The position numbers and the translations under genes were made by a program. A model generated the notes under the pieces. The model saw only the letters and a program-made list of their open reading frames with translations, ran no database searches and was not told the DNA's origin. From Timema cristinae (Eukaryota > Arthropoda > Insecta > Phasmatodea > Timematidae): a stretch of DNA of 64,000 nt. This document shows positions 11,889 to 22,875 of this stretch, one piece after another. Position 1 is the first letter of the stretch. The number at the start of each line of letters is the position of its first letter. The stretch covers positions 48,323,048 to 48,387,047 of the forward strand of contig JBCFYV010000100.1 in NCBI GenBank assembly GCA_039000515.1. Reading direction: 5' to 3'.

Positions 11889-12215
11889 CTTGGATGTCCC
11901 TAAAAGTTATTTGTAAATATCCTCCTCCCCAAATTTGGAAACTCAAATTATTTTTATGCTATTTGGAGAAGTCATCTCCATTTTTTTTTTTTTTTTTTTA
12001 TTTAGATTCTTCTAAAAGCCATTTGGAGTGGTCCTCGCCTTTAATTGAAAAGTTAATTTATGTCTTTAAATGCTATTTGAAATTATCCTCACCTGGACAT
12101 TTTTGGTAATCGGATGTTTTTAGAATCAATTTGGAGTCATCACCTGGATTTTTTTAAATTATTTGTATCTGAAATAAAGTTGGAGTGACCCTCTTCTAGC
12201 AAATTTTAAAAATAA
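11889..12215 (+). repeat. Degenerate tandem array, ~55-bp period
   Basis: About six diverged units share the pattern GATGTTTTTAGAA, then GCTATTTGGAGT, then ATCCTC(A)CCTGGA. Unit landmarks fall near 11892, 11960, 12008, 12062, 12113 and 12170. Related units occur at 13125-13235 and, inverted, at 16690-16845. No reading frame survives across units. Confidence 0.6.
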
Positions 12216-12224
12216 GATCCCTCT

Positions 12225-13124
12225 AGAGCATAGGCGTACACACAAGGGGATCCAGTGGGTCCAAGCCTTCGCCCCCCCCCCCTCTCCTGAAGAACATGAA
12301 TGATAAATAAAAGATTAAATACAAAGCAATTATTTATCAATGTTAAATCACCTTAAAGCAATGGTTGAAAATAACCCAATATATCAATACAATTAGATAT
12401 GTGGTGGATCCAGGATTTTTTCAAGGGGGGGAGGGGGGGCTACACAACAAAAGCAATACCTTTAGGAACCAATAAAGTGTTGGTCCGTGCCCCAGTAGTA
12501 TTTTTACTTCCGGAAAAAAAAAAATTTCCAAAGCTCAAAATGGTGCTCTTTATGTATATTTTGTACCTTATAGTTGCTGATTAAACTTATACTGGTTATA
12601 AATATCTGTTATCTTGGATTTGGTTGCCATCTTTAATTTCTAGATATAGCCACTGTTTCCTTTGTGATTATAATTTTTAAATTAATATAAAAAATAACTG
12701 TCAAAAATAAATATGCCTAATTCAGGTGACTATATTTTAGTAAAAAATACGAAAATAAAATCAATAGTAAATAACACGCTGTTTATTACACAAAGGAGGA
12801 GTGAAATAGGAGGGGAATGTGCGGGAAAGCCAGGGTTCAGGTTAAACAAGGTGAAGCACGTTATGTTCGAACACATTGGACGTACTTCTGGAGAGAAGCA
12901 CAGCACCCTTCAATCCGTCAATTAAATTTTTGAAAAATAGCTGAAAGGGGAGGGGGGGATTATAGCCCCTTATTCCCAATACCCTTGAATCCATACCTGA
13001 GTGTGAGACATACCCAACTGGATTTAACGCTGTCTAGTCTGTATAGCCTCATGAAGTATTTTGTTCAAAGTATGAATCTTATATAAGTAATAGATTGGAT
13101 TGACTATTGACTTGTAACTTCTGT
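12225..13124. other. No gene; transposon-end-like GC patches
   Basis: CATAGGCGTACACACAAGGG at 12229-12248 followed by an 11-base C run, and GTGGATCCAGGATTTTTCAA near 12402 followed by G runs, both look like worn ends of DNA transposons. I could not pair either end. Positions 12785-12920 are moderately GC-rich and unrecognised. Confidence 0.35.
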
Positions 13125-13235
13125 ACTTTGGATCCCCCGTCTAGAAGATATTTGAAGTGTGCTTCCACTGTCATATTTTTGTAAATTGGATGCTTTCAGA
13201 AACTATTTGGAGTTACGATTTTATTTTTAATTTGC
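13125..13235 (+). repeat. Two further units of the ~55-bp degenerate repeat
   Basis: CTAGAAGATATTTGAAGTGT and GGATGCTTTCAGAAACTATT-TGGAGT match the unit pattern of 11889-12215 about 1 kb downstream. Confidence 0.5.
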
Positions 13236-14028
13236 CAAATAATGTAACTCTATCTTGTTTACTGTTTAAACAATAGTAAACTCAAGTAAAGATCTCTAAC
13301 TACCCCCACTTTGTTGATGAAGAAATACATCTTAATTGTTTTTGGCTTCCAAAACAACCACACTCAACTCCCCTCAACCAACACCCCTGTCCCCGCCCTC
13401 TTTCTATATATTCTTATTTCTATGAGCACTCACTTCGATATATCCGTATTACCCGTATGTATTATAGATCGAATTGAAGTCTCCCCTAAAATAAACCAAG
13501 TAGAACGCAAAATAGTTTGCTAAGGTATCCAATATTAATAAATATTTTGTCCTCCTGCGTGGGAAAGTTTATAGTTTATATACTAAGATAGTTTATCCAC
13601 AGCCCTTTATCTAAACAAATACGGGTGCATTTAATCAAAAACTTTCCTTACTCTTTTCCTGTCAGCTAGAATAATCAGAGGAAATTACTGATAGCTTGAA
13701 TAGGCACCTAAAATTAAAATTAATTAAGAGTGTAAAATAGGTTACACATGACCAATTAACCGATTATCTATGTATACTATACCTTATTTATAATTATTTA
13801 CTAAACCTTTTTCTCCGATAGAATAAATCTAAGAGGGGTTGGGTGTATAGGGCCGTGTGATGGAACTCCTTATACTCCTCGGTTCCGACGCCACTGTTAT
13901 CAACTAAATGAGGTAAAATATAAATTTGGTCTACACGTGATTAATTATTGTATAGTTAATATTCACATTTCCCTAAATAAAGTGACATGTATAAAAGTGT
14001 GTGTTCAAGAAAATTGGTTTTTGCAAAG
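13236..14028. other. No gene; one transposon-end-like motif
   Basis: CCGACGCCACTG at 13887-13898 is the reverse complement of a CAGTGGCGTCGG type terminus seen in hAT-like elements. No partner end was found. The rest is AT-rich. Confidence 0.35.
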
Positions 14029-14060
14029 CATCGCGTCCTACTACCCGTTCGGTTTATACA
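14029..14060 (-). mobile_element. SINE 3' tail fragment
   Basis: CATCGCGTCCTACTACCCGT followed by TCGGTTTATAC is the reverse complement of the tail shared by SINE-A and SINE-B. The rest of the element is absent, as expected for a strongly 5'-truncated copy. Confidence 0.75.
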
Positions 14061-15404
14061 GTTTCAAGACAAGTTAAACCATCTAATCAAGAATTGATTG
14101 TGCTTGTTTGTGAACCCTTCACGAGAATCTCAAGCTAGCAAAATACCACAAAATAAACATACAGGCTGACGGCTGGGCTGGACTCTGTAGGGCGATCAGC
14201 CGCGCATTCTTCCTTTTGACCTTGAGATAGGTTTCCTTTCCGTTGCTTCTCTTCTCCTGACATGGGGTGGTAGATATGGGGTGGTGGGGAAAGTGTAAAG
14301 AGGATAAGATTAGACAGAGACAGACGCTGTAGTTCAAGAAAACATCACATAGCATTTCATTTTAAGACGAGGCCTCCTCACACGATTGATACTATTTCAC
14401 GTACTGAGGCGGCCCCCTTAATTAATTAATTATAACCATTAATAACTGTACTAATAACAATAGTATAAATAAAATAAAACCTTCTTGAAGGTGGAATGAA
14501 CGGGCGAACACACAAGGTGCATGATTTGATAACTCTTTAAAAGGAGGGAAAGAGAAAAGCAAGGTTTATATATGAGAATGAAAGGCCTAGTTGGAGCTTA
14601 TCCGAAACTTACCCTCTGGTTTGTTTAGAGGGGAAGAAGGTGGCACAAGGTAGTCTAAGGGGAGAGTGGGGTAGGTGATGAGTAAGAGAAAGGGGTGTGG
14701 GGGAGGGGGGGTTCGTATTAACATGGATAAAGTAAAAGAGACAAAGTGTTTGGTGGAGACTGGAGACACTTTACGTCACGATGGGGAGAGAATGATCACG
14801 GTCCGAAACGACCAAAAGGGTTTTGAATGGGCTGATGGGGTGGGGGGAGAGGGGGGGATGAGAGGTTGAGTTGGATTTAACTACCCCCCTACGCCTTCTC
14901 TTCACCATTCGCTCTTTCTCTCTCTCGCTCTGTGAATATGATAATTCCTAGAGGTAAGTACAAATGGTACTACAGCCGTTACATACAGATAAAACACAAA
15001 GCTACCTCCTTACATTTCTGAAGCTTGGATACACTCGTATCTCTTACGTATGGCTTCACCATGACACAAAAAAGAGCACCCTTTTTTTTCTGTGTTTTCT
15101 TCAAATTAAACTAAAAAATGTCATGCTGTGTTTATATTAATTATGTTTTGCTAATGATATTGTTTTAGAATAAAAATTATAAATTTATTTTATCGGATTA
15201 AAAATAAGTTTCAGCACCTTAGATAGTAAGTCTGTTTTCTTATCTTAATCGTTGATCTGCTGAAAGATTCACTAATTGGTCTTATGTGTAAGCTGCGTCG
15301 GTAGAGCAGATAAGGCTAATTATATTAGGTAACTAAAAAATGCACTATTAATAAAAATAAATACTCACTTCTATCTCCTAATACTAGAAGCTTTGAATTA
15401 TAAA
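14061..15404. other. No gene; purine-rich tract
   Basis: Positions 14110-14410 are GC-richer with no recognised coding content. Positions 14620-14870 are strongly purine-rich on plus, with many GGGG blocks. Overlapping frames in both directions are low complexity. Confidence 0.4.
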
Positions 15405-16035
15405 ATGATACGCGTTCGCGATGGGCGCCAATTAAAACGTTATTTGATTTAATGTTTGATATTTGACCCGCGATACGGCGCCAATTAACACGATACGTAT
15501 TTATAATGAGATAATGCCCCATGATTGAGCAGTATCTATAACGATATTGTGATTTGCGATGATGACGACGCGAACATGTCTTACTGCGCACTTGCTCGCG
15601 GTTATGTGATCTTTGTATATTCGATAGGTGACCTGGTGGTCTAGGGGTAAGGTGTCAGACTTCTGTGCTGGCGGCCGGGGTTAAATCCTCGGTCCCGGCA
15701 CTGATTTATCCGATTACCAAACCCTTCCTTCACCTCTGAAGAGACATCTTGTGAATGTGGAGAATGCCAGGCCTCCACCGTGGTTCGGATTCCACGTTAA
15801 ACTCTAGGTCCTTCATTTCATCTCACAATCACCCTACCATTACATATTAGCGTAAGTGCGTATAACCCGAACGGATAGTAAGACGCGGTGCTAATAATAA
15901 TATATTCGATACTTATAATTATAAAATTAGAAAGATTTTTGCTGTTACACACGTTTTATTTAAATGATAACACCTTCGGTACTGAATATATTATATAAAA
16001 TTGTGTGAATTACGGATTGTTTTTCTGCAAAATGA
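15405..16035 (+). mobile_element. Unclassified element X, copy 1, split by a SINE
   Basis: The two parts, 15405-15626 and 15901-16035, align with the uninterrupted sequence 32463-32850. Shared landmarks are GGTTATGTGATCT, ACACCTTCGGTACTGAA and AATTACGGATTGTTTTT. The 5' part holds two ~50-bp internal repeats beginning CGCGATGGGCGCCAATTAA or CGCGATACGGCGCCAATTAA. It has no coding capacity. Confidence 0.75.
15616..15911 (+). mobile_element. SINE-A copy 3, short subfamily, nested in element X
   Basis: A full-length SINE-A with intact A- and B-box regions. It is bounded by an exact 11-bp target duplication TATATTCGATA at 15616-15626 and 15901-15911. The SINE body occupies 15627-15900 and ends in the shared tail plus CTAATAATAA. 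Confidence 0.97.
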
Positions 16036-16394
16036 TATCTTATAAATTATAGGTCCACCAACTACTCACATAGAGGTAAAGGCAATTTTTGTATTTTAGT
16101 AATAAAAAAATAAATGGTTTGGTACGCCACACAGATTTTCTATCGCTTTTATCTTGAAATAGACATTTAATAAAAACTCGTTAAGATTTGTGAAATGAAT
16201 TAATAGATCTATATATTGTTGTAGAAACACTAGACCATGAATCATATCGGAAAAAATATACACTGTTACTTTATGCACGGGGGGCTTAAGGGCCCGTATG
16301 AACGGGTGTCAGCCGGGGCGCCAAACAGAGCTATACATGACATAACGTAACTAATTCCACAATCCCCTCGGGGGGAGGGAGCAGGGGACCTAAT
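16036..16394. other. No gene; GC-rich patch
   Basis: AT-rich up to 16275. Then 16276-16390 is GC-rich with G and C blocks such as CTCGGGGGGAGGGAGCAGGG. It is unclassified. Confidence 0.4.
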
Positions 16395-16605
16395 TAAAAC
16401 CCTAGATACAAAGTTTTAGCCCAAATGGTAAAATGGTTTCGGTTCTAGCCCAAACCAAGGTACAAACAGACGGCCTTGCGGAAACAACTTTTTTTTTTGT
16501 TTCGAGGGTTAAGAAACGTTGAAATTTATCAAAATCTCGATTTGAATTTTTGACGATCACAGTATTTTCACTCAGAGGTGTCGAGACAAAGTAAATATTA
16601 GTTTA
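16395..16605 (+). mobile_element. LINE 3'-end-like repeat Y, fragment
   Basis: Shows the sequence of landmarks CCCTAGATAC-AAGTTTTAGCCC, GGTAAAATGGTTTCGG, AACAACTTTTTTTTTTG, ATTTATCAAAATCTCGA and TTTTTGACGATCAC. The same series appears at 26440-26670, 52250-52425 and 55966-56135. This pattern is familiar as the 3' UTR of an insect non-LTR element. Confidence 0.6.
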
Positions 16606-17674
16606 CAAAGTTTAGTTACCCACAACCGTTGTTTGCCGTTGGTTAGATCGCCATTGATGGGGAGGTCTAAAGTATCAACATTTAATAAAATCCATGGGGG
16701 AGGATCCTTTCAAATATATTTGAGGAAATATAATTAATCAAATTTTGTTGAGGATTATCTTCTAGAGTCATCCAAATATAAATTAATTCCCGAAGATGGC
16801 CTGCTCTAAATAGCTTGTAGGAACATCCAAATAAAAAAAAAAAATCCTTTCTATTCAGCTTAGGTTCAAATGTTCACATTCAAATAAGTGATAAATTAAC
16901 GCTCTAGATATCTAATTGATAGGTTTTGTAAAGTTATGTTAGTATAAACTACTAATAGATGAAGTAGCTAAAAAAAGATTTGAAATTATTTATGATAGCT
17001 TTTGTATTTTTAGTTTTAATTTAATTTAATTTTAAAATTATGTTTTATATTATTTAGGTGTCCAAAATTAGAAGAATCTATTCCTATAATATCTGCATCT
17101 GCTATTTATATAGTTTGATTACTCAAAACACACTGTATTAGTGAATGAGAAACGCTTTATTTATCTTATATATTTCTACCTTTTATTCTGCTCCCCCCCC
17201 TCCCCCCCTCAACCCAACTGTTCCCACACCGAAGTCTTATTAAACATGCTGCCATAGATACAAGCGACGTAGATGTGATGAAGCCAACCGATTTGATTGT
17301 AGAGCGACTCCCTCTGACTCCCCCTTTAACTTCCCCTCCACCCCAAATAAGGATACTCGAGTATCGTGTAACTAACAAAGCCCTTTCTGTAACCGACCCA
17401 ACCCCTTGGCCTTAATGTCGTAGTATTTGCGACACACAGGGAGAAATTGTTTTCGAGATTGTTTGCCAGCGTGCACCAAACCACCCCGGCCTACCCTACA
17501 TTATTTACCATTCTATGGAACTAAATTGTTTACGCGAGGACGTGTGCGGTGAGAGAGATAGAGAGAAATAAATGAGAGTGCTCCCTAAACCATGGAAATC
17601 ATAATCAAGTTATCGAATTTGACTATAGCCGACATTTTCTTTTGTTTATGGATATAGTGGGTTTTGTTTTTACC
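16606..17674. repeat. AT-rich, includes inverted units of the ~55-bp repeat
   Basis: On the minus strand, 16690-16845 holds units of the degenerate ~55-bp repeat (for example TTTGGATGACTCTAGAAGAT). Positions 17185-17345 are C-rich on plus. The rest is AT-rich and no gene was recognised. Confidence 0.45.
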
Positions 17675-17905
17675 CCTTGTCTTACTACTCGTTAGGGTTA
17701 TAAGCTTATGTACTAATAAAACTAACGTGTTAGGTATGAGGAAGGTTGAATTAAAAGGAAGTGTATGCAAATTTGTAAATAAGATAGTAAGTGAAAAAAC
17801 TATATAGAAAAAAAAAGCCTTCAGTACAAGCAACAGGTATTCGAACCAGGTCTTTCGGAAGTCCAGTCTATTGAAACTGAGACTCCTTAGACTAGAGGCC
17901 AACCA
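17675..17905 (-). mobile_element. SINE-B (SINE-Bb type head), diverged
   Basis: Minus-strand tail seen on plus as CTTACTACTCGTTAGGGTTA. The B-box region is seen as GTATTCGAACCAGGTC and the head as AGTCTATTGAAACTGAGACTCCTTAGACTAGAGGCC in two blocks. The A-box side still shows the GG-CTCTAG-TCTAAGG pattern. Confidence 0.75.
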
Positions 17906-18920
17906 AACTGTTATAATGGTTAAATTAATTACCAATACACACATGTTATTTCATGCATAAAATATGTGTCTATCTTGTCTTATTTTTTTTAATAAAAGTA
18001 GGGGTGTAGTAAAAAATTCAAACAGATCAAGTTTCACACAAAATTTAACATATAAATTGATTACTATGCACACAAGCTCAACGTTCTTTTTTATATATAA
18101 AATAAGGGAGGGTAAAAAAAAGTAGATAACATTCTCATAGAACTAAAGCTCGTGCGTTAGATTGACTAACGTAAATTTATATAAAACGCAAGCTGGCAAT
18201 ATGTTTTCAAGTTACTACCCTGTTCATTCAGGAACGTGTCACTAGCCCCCCCCCCCGACCTCCCACTTATCCCCTAGCATCCGTAGCCCTTTATCCCCGA
18301 TCTTCTCACCCCTAGAAAGCTCGTTAGTAGCACATTGTATAACGTCAAGCCAGCCACAATTTAATTAATGTTCTTTATCATCCTAATAAGACCTGTCTCC
18401 ATTCTATTTTTTTTTATGTATATATATATTTGATACGAGAAAGCTCAAACTCTTCTACCCTTGCCTTAATAAAAAAAAATATTGATGTTTTATTTAATGT
18501 TTAACGACGAAGGTTTAGTAGTAGGCGTTTCGATAAAAGAATAAGCTATGTTTTCTTAAAAATATGAAATCGTCCTAGGTATAATATTGTATATATTAAG
18601 TTTAAAGATAGAATGAAAAAAAAAAACCATTTTAACAAATATATACTTAGCACCATATCAAATATTTGCTTTGAGGTTCTTGTGTTCATGTTCGTACATA
18701 TTTATAATAATAACAACAAATATTGTCTTTATCCTGACTCGACGAATTCTCTATGGACATTTTCTTGTTTTAATATTAATATCCCGAATAGAGAGGTTGA
18801 TTTTAACATGAAAATAAAATGTTTGTGTATGAACATTAGTGAAGAGAAGGTTATGTTTTACTTTTTGGTATAATTACTTTTACTATTATAGCTGCGTTCA
18901 GGGTATTGAATGGTTAGTCT
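17906..18920. other. AT-rich, nothing recognised
   Basis: Contains an 11-base C run at 18246-18256 and an A-rich plus-strand frame at 18613-18873 that looks random. No repeat family was recognised. Confidence 0.4.
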
Positions 18921-19720
18921 GTTGGGAAGAGACCAGTGGAAAGACCTAAACGCAGATAAGGGGGATAGCATTATAATGGACTCTGTAAGATGATCGGGTG
19001 TAATGAGGTGAGACTGGATAGAAGCTGGCTCAAGATAGGGATAGGGTGTAATGAGATGGACTGGGTAGAACTAGTAAATATAGGGATAGGGTGTAATGAG
19101 GTGAAACTGGATAGAGCTAGCTCAAATAGGGATAGGGTGTGATGAGGTGGAACTGGATAGAAGCTGCTCAAGATAGGGATAGGGTGTAATGAGCTGACTG
19201 GATAAAACTGTAAAAGATAGGGATAGGGTGTGATGAGGTGAACTGGTAGAGCTGGCTCAATATAGGTATAGGGTGTGATGAGGTGGAACTGGTAGAGCTG
19301 CTCAAGATAGGGATAGGGTGTATGAGGTGAATGGATAGAGACTAGCTCAAATAGGGATAGGGTGTAATGAGGTGAACTGGATAGAGCTAGCTCAAGATAG
19401 GGATAGGGTGTAATGAGGTGAAATGGATAGTTAGCTCAAGATAGGGATAGGGTGTGATGAGGTGAATGGATAGATAGCTCAAGATAGGGATAGGGTGTGA
19501 TGAGGTGAACTGGATAAGCTAGCTCAAGATAGGGATAGGGTGTAATGAGGTGAACTGGTAGAGCTAGCTCAAGATAGGGATGGGTGTAATGAGGTGACTG
19601 GATGGAACTGGCTCAGAAAAGGGATAGGGTGTAATGAGGTGGATTGGGTAGAACTGGCTCGAGACAGTTATAGGTGGCTTAATTTTGTGAGTCTATAATA
19701 CACTTTAGAGTTCCAAATGC
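18921..19720 (+). pseudogene. LINE C-terminal relic containing a codon-derived array
   Basis: Upstream of the array, 18930-18995 reads as a worn version of the LINE tail with the RP-(K/R)RR-W-D-I-M-L pattern seen intact at 34620-34862. Downstream of the array, after 19660, the reading resumes as the motif that follows in the same LINE (GACAGTTATAGGTGG for D-R-D-R-W). The array thus sits in place inside the LINE coding sequence. All frames are broken. Confidence 0.75.
18996..19672 (+). repeat. Minisatellite, ~15 units of 45-48 bp
   Basis: The unit runs GGGTGTAATGAGGTG, (G)AACTGGATAGAGCTAG, CTCAAGATAGGGATA. I count 15 starts of GGGTGT, at about 45-bp average spacing. A full 48-bp unit translates as GCNEVDWIELAQDRDR, a conserved 16-residue motif of a LINE tail. 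Units differ by one- and two-base losses and single substitutions (for example AAT or GAT at codon 3), so the repeat is no longer in frame throughout. Confidence 0.95.
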
Positions 19721-20596
19721 CATGGAGTAATAAGTGAGCAATAGTGGAAAGGAGATAGGAGCTATACGTTTGACCTTGGGTTATATTTTCTTCTCAGCAG
19801 CTGCTAACAAGTACTAAACATAATGTGCACCACTCGGATCAATGTATAAATCTGAATGTAGATCTCTCCGGAAATAAAAACCCATTTCCAGATGAGCTGG
19901 AAAACTGAATTTGACAGGAAGGTTGACTGACTGCCCCATATAACTACACAAATATAAAATAGGAAATTTCAAAGTAAGTTGGGGGGGGGGGGGGGTTAGG
20001 GGGGGCTATTGTCACATAAAACTTTTTAGTTGAGGTAGAAAATTAACATTTGTTACGAAGGTAAAGGAACCATCCAACACTCCAAATAATCACAAAAGTT
20101 TGAGAACCCTAAATAGGTAGATGAGATTCCAGGAAATAGGGAAGGGAGATTTAATAAAAAATATCTGTTCAGGCAGGTAGGACACCTCCATATAGCCAAA
20201 TAAGTCATAAAAATTTGAGATTTACATGTGGAAGCTGGACGTAAAATGAAGTAAGGTGAGGGAGCGATGGGTTTAAATGGTATATAATTTTCAAAAATAA
20301 TAAAACAGATTCTCCTTATTGTGGAAGGAAATTTAAATTTGCAATCAATATAAAGGAACCACTTAAAATAACCAGAATATTATCAAAATTTTAAAGGAAT
20401 CCCAAAAATAAGGTATAAAGGTGATGAGTGTGTATAAGAAAAAACACTTTTAGCTAAGAGTAGAAACTTTAATTAAGCCAATCGGATGAAGAAACCTTCC
20501 AGATAACCAAATAAAAATATACACTTTTTTAAGAGTGAATTGGTGACGGGAGGGGGAGGGTAAGGGGAGGGGGGGGGGGGCGAATTTCCTGAACTA
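19721..20596. repeat. Degenerate long-period tandem array, first part
   Basis: From about 19890 the pattern GGAA(C)CA-CCTCCA-A-A-CCAAATAA-TCA-AAAAGTTTGAG recurs at 20067, 20182, 20355 and 20490, with an older copy near 19927. Spacing is 115-175 bp. Intervening parts are purine-rich with G runs (19981-19995 and 20569-20580). The same kind of text continues at 21201-22080. No coding sequence was seen. Confidence 0.5.
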
Positions 20597-20805
20597 ATCC
20601 AAACACGCACTAGATTTGTTTTGAGCTTGACTGCCGAGGATGGAGAGATTGAGGTTCGAATCTCGGTCAGTGAACTGGCGGTGGTTTTTCCTAAATAGTT
20701 TTCTATTCTCCCTCCACTCAAACGTGGGTTGGCTTCCTCTTAATTCAACCTTCCTAATCCATTAGCGTAATTAGTATTTGTAGTAAGATGCGGTGCTCAA
20801 TAAAA
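20597..20805 (+). mobile_element. SINE-B (SINE-Ba type head)
   Basis: The head starts in the A-box-downstream part (ACACGCACTAGATTTGTTTT) and continues with GACTGCCGAGGATGGAGAG and the B-box GAGGTTCGAATCTCGGTC. The body has CTAAATAGTTTTC. The tail has lost the ACCCGAACGGG block but ends GTAAGATGCGGTGCTCAATA. It interrupts the long-period degenerate array. Confidence 0.9.
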
Positions 20806-21200
20806 AAATATATTAAAATTGTTTGTTTTGTTTTCATCCAAAATATTAGTAGGCCTAGGCATGGCATTTTCAGGCTATTGCAAACACTTATTATTTTAAG
20901 CTTGATAATTAAAATCAAGTTATAAATATATTTTTGTGATCGTACTTAACCTACAGTTTAGTATAAATACTGAAAGTTTTCTCAATGCTTGACGCGCACT
21001 CTGTGCTGTATACTATTTTCTTTTGAATTTTTTGATTGGATGAAGTCTCTTACATCTCATTGGTTGAAACGGTCACGTGATTTGGATATTAAGACTGTAA
21101 TCGCGGGTAAAATTTCTTATGGACCAAGAGCACTGACATACGGATTCTTTTTAGTGTGGGCTAGTGAAATGAGGTGGCTTACAAATTTACAAAACTAAAA
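20806..21200. other. No gene; E-box plus CCAAT-like pair
   Basis: ATTGG at 21059-21063 is followed by GTCACGTGA at 21072-21080. The plus-strand frame 20989-21198 has no recognised domain. Confidence 0.35.
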
Positions 21201-22080
21201 TAATAAACTACTTATCAGTGTGGTAGAAGATTGAAATTTGTCAGGAAGGTGTAAGGGCTACCTAAAACTGTAATGAAACTGTAATGAAAACTGTAATGAA
21301 AACTGTCATAAATTTCAAAATATAAGTCCATAAAAGTTCAAAATTTCCAAAATTATAAAACTCTCTTTGGTATTGTAAATAATTGAAAATGTTTATTAAA
21401 TCTAAAGGAAAAAACACAAATAACCAGAAGAGTTTGAATATTTAAAATTTTAATTTGGGAGAGATGTCGGTGAAATGGATGATAAGAAAGTTCAAAACTA
21501 ATATAAGACATCATATTTCGATTTGGTAGAAAAGAGAAATTTTGCAAATAATTATAAGAGTATGAATGATTTTTTTTTATATTTTTATACTAGGATCTGT
21601 GTTGAAGGAGAGTTAGAAATAATTTTCTATTTTTTGTAAAATTTCCTAAGAGTTTAAAAAAATGTAAATACTTTAAACCAGTAAAGAAAATTGCCGCAAA
21701 TGATCAAGAATAATAAAATAGTAAAAATATGAAACTTAATTTGGTTTAGTAAATAAGATAACAATTTAGTAAACTAATAGAAAAAACTTCTTGTTGGGGA
21801 ATAAAATTTAAATTTAGCACGTAAGTAAATATACGTTACTGGATAACGGATATCTGAGTAAATGAATTACAAAATTGAAAACAGAAAAATGTAATATTTA
21901 GAAATAGATATAACTATTTTTGATGAGGTAGATTAGCTCAAAAAAAAACCAAAGCTATTAGAAACTCTACCTTTGAGTAATAAACAAATTTTTATTTGTC
22001 AAATTGATACAAAAAAAAAATCAAAGATAACTTAATTATAAATTGTGGAATTTAACACTAGGGATCAAAACCAAAAGGGG
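21201..22080. repeat. Degenerate long-period tandem array, second part
   Basis: Continues the text type of 19890-20530: GATTGAAATTTGTCAGGAAGG, AAAGTTC-AAAATTT, AAATAACCAGAAGAGTTTGA, TTTGGTAGAAAAGAGAAATT and similar phrases recur at irregular 120-170-bp spacing. Too worn for unit borders. Confidence 0.4.
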
Positions 22081-22213
22081 GCTGGGAGTGGTGTATTCAG
22101 TTTGGGCGTTAGGTAAGTTTTTTAAATATTTAATTTATCGATTACATAATAATTGCCTTGAGATTACCATAGTTAGTTCAAGATTGTTAAAGGAGGGACT
22201 TTAAAAATGTTGG

Positions 22214-22509
22214 TAACTGGATGTTACCCCCTCGGTGGCGTAGTTGGCTAACGGCTAGTCGTGTTAAGCTCGACTGCTGAGGACTGGGAGATCGAGGTTC
22301 GAATCTTGGTCGGGTGAACAAGGGGTGGTTTTCCTAAATGGTTTTCCACTCTCCTCCACGCAAATGCGGGTTCACTTCCTCTAATTCAACCTTCCCAATT
22401 CCCAATCCATTAGCGTAATTAGTACTTAAAGCGTATAACCCGAACGGGTAGTAATACGTGGTGCTAAATAATAATAATAATAATAAATAATAATAAATAA
22501 CTGGATGTT
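22214..22509 (+). mobile_element. SINE-B, full length, SINE-Ba type, with TSD
   Basis: The A-box TGGCGTAGTTG and the B-box region GAGGTTCGAATCTTGGTC are intact. The body runs to the shared tail ACCCGAACGGGTAGTAATAC and an AATAAT tract. An exact 12-bp duplication TAACTGGATGTT at 22214-22225 and 22498-22509 brackets the element. This is one of the two best-preserved SINE-Ba copies here, the other being 61697-61983. Confidence 0.97.
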
Positions 22510-22875
22510 GGACGTTCTAATTTGACATAGTTTTGATTTGGCTTACCCATGTGAAGGACGTGTTAAACAGATAGTGTATTTATATTTTTAGTTAACTAGA
22601 CTTTAAATATTGCATTACACCGTAATTTAATTTAATTATAGCTGTTTAATTATGCTGTTACTACTACATTGACGTGTATATAAATATATTTTTCAGTGCT
22701 GCCCTGTTATAAGACTTGTGGACTGTTGGTCAGCATTCTGAAAAAGGAAATTGAAAGGTAGGTTTGATTTGTATTACATAGTTTAAACGAAATTGGGGTG
22801 ATTAGCTGTGGGGTAATGGTTGTGGTTTCACTTATCCACGGGAAAGTAAAGCATTTTTGGTGAGAGTATTTTATT
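22510..22875. other. AT-rich, nothing recognised
   Basis: No repeat or coding segment was recognised. Confidence 0.4.

Noticed and set aside
11751..13898. A single ~2.1-kb hAT element between CAGTGGCGGCGTAACG and CCGACGCCACTG.
   Set aside because: The 8-bp flanks (TCTGCTAC and TTATCAAC) do not match and the terminal sequences differ. They are more likely two unrelated ends.
15627..15720. Possible functional tRNA genes at SINE-A heads.
   Set aside because: The heads have pol III boxes, but the acceptor and anticodon stems do not form, and each is joined to the SINE body.
18996..19672. The GATAGGGATAGGGTG text resembles telomeric TTAGGG-type repeats.
   Set aside because: The true unit is about 48 bp and translates to a LINE protein motif. 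The TAGGG words are just the D-R-D-R codons.
20989..21198. Plus-strand frame near an E-box and CCAAT-like pair.
   Set aside because: No recognised protein motif and no splice evidence. The motif pair alone does not make a promoter.
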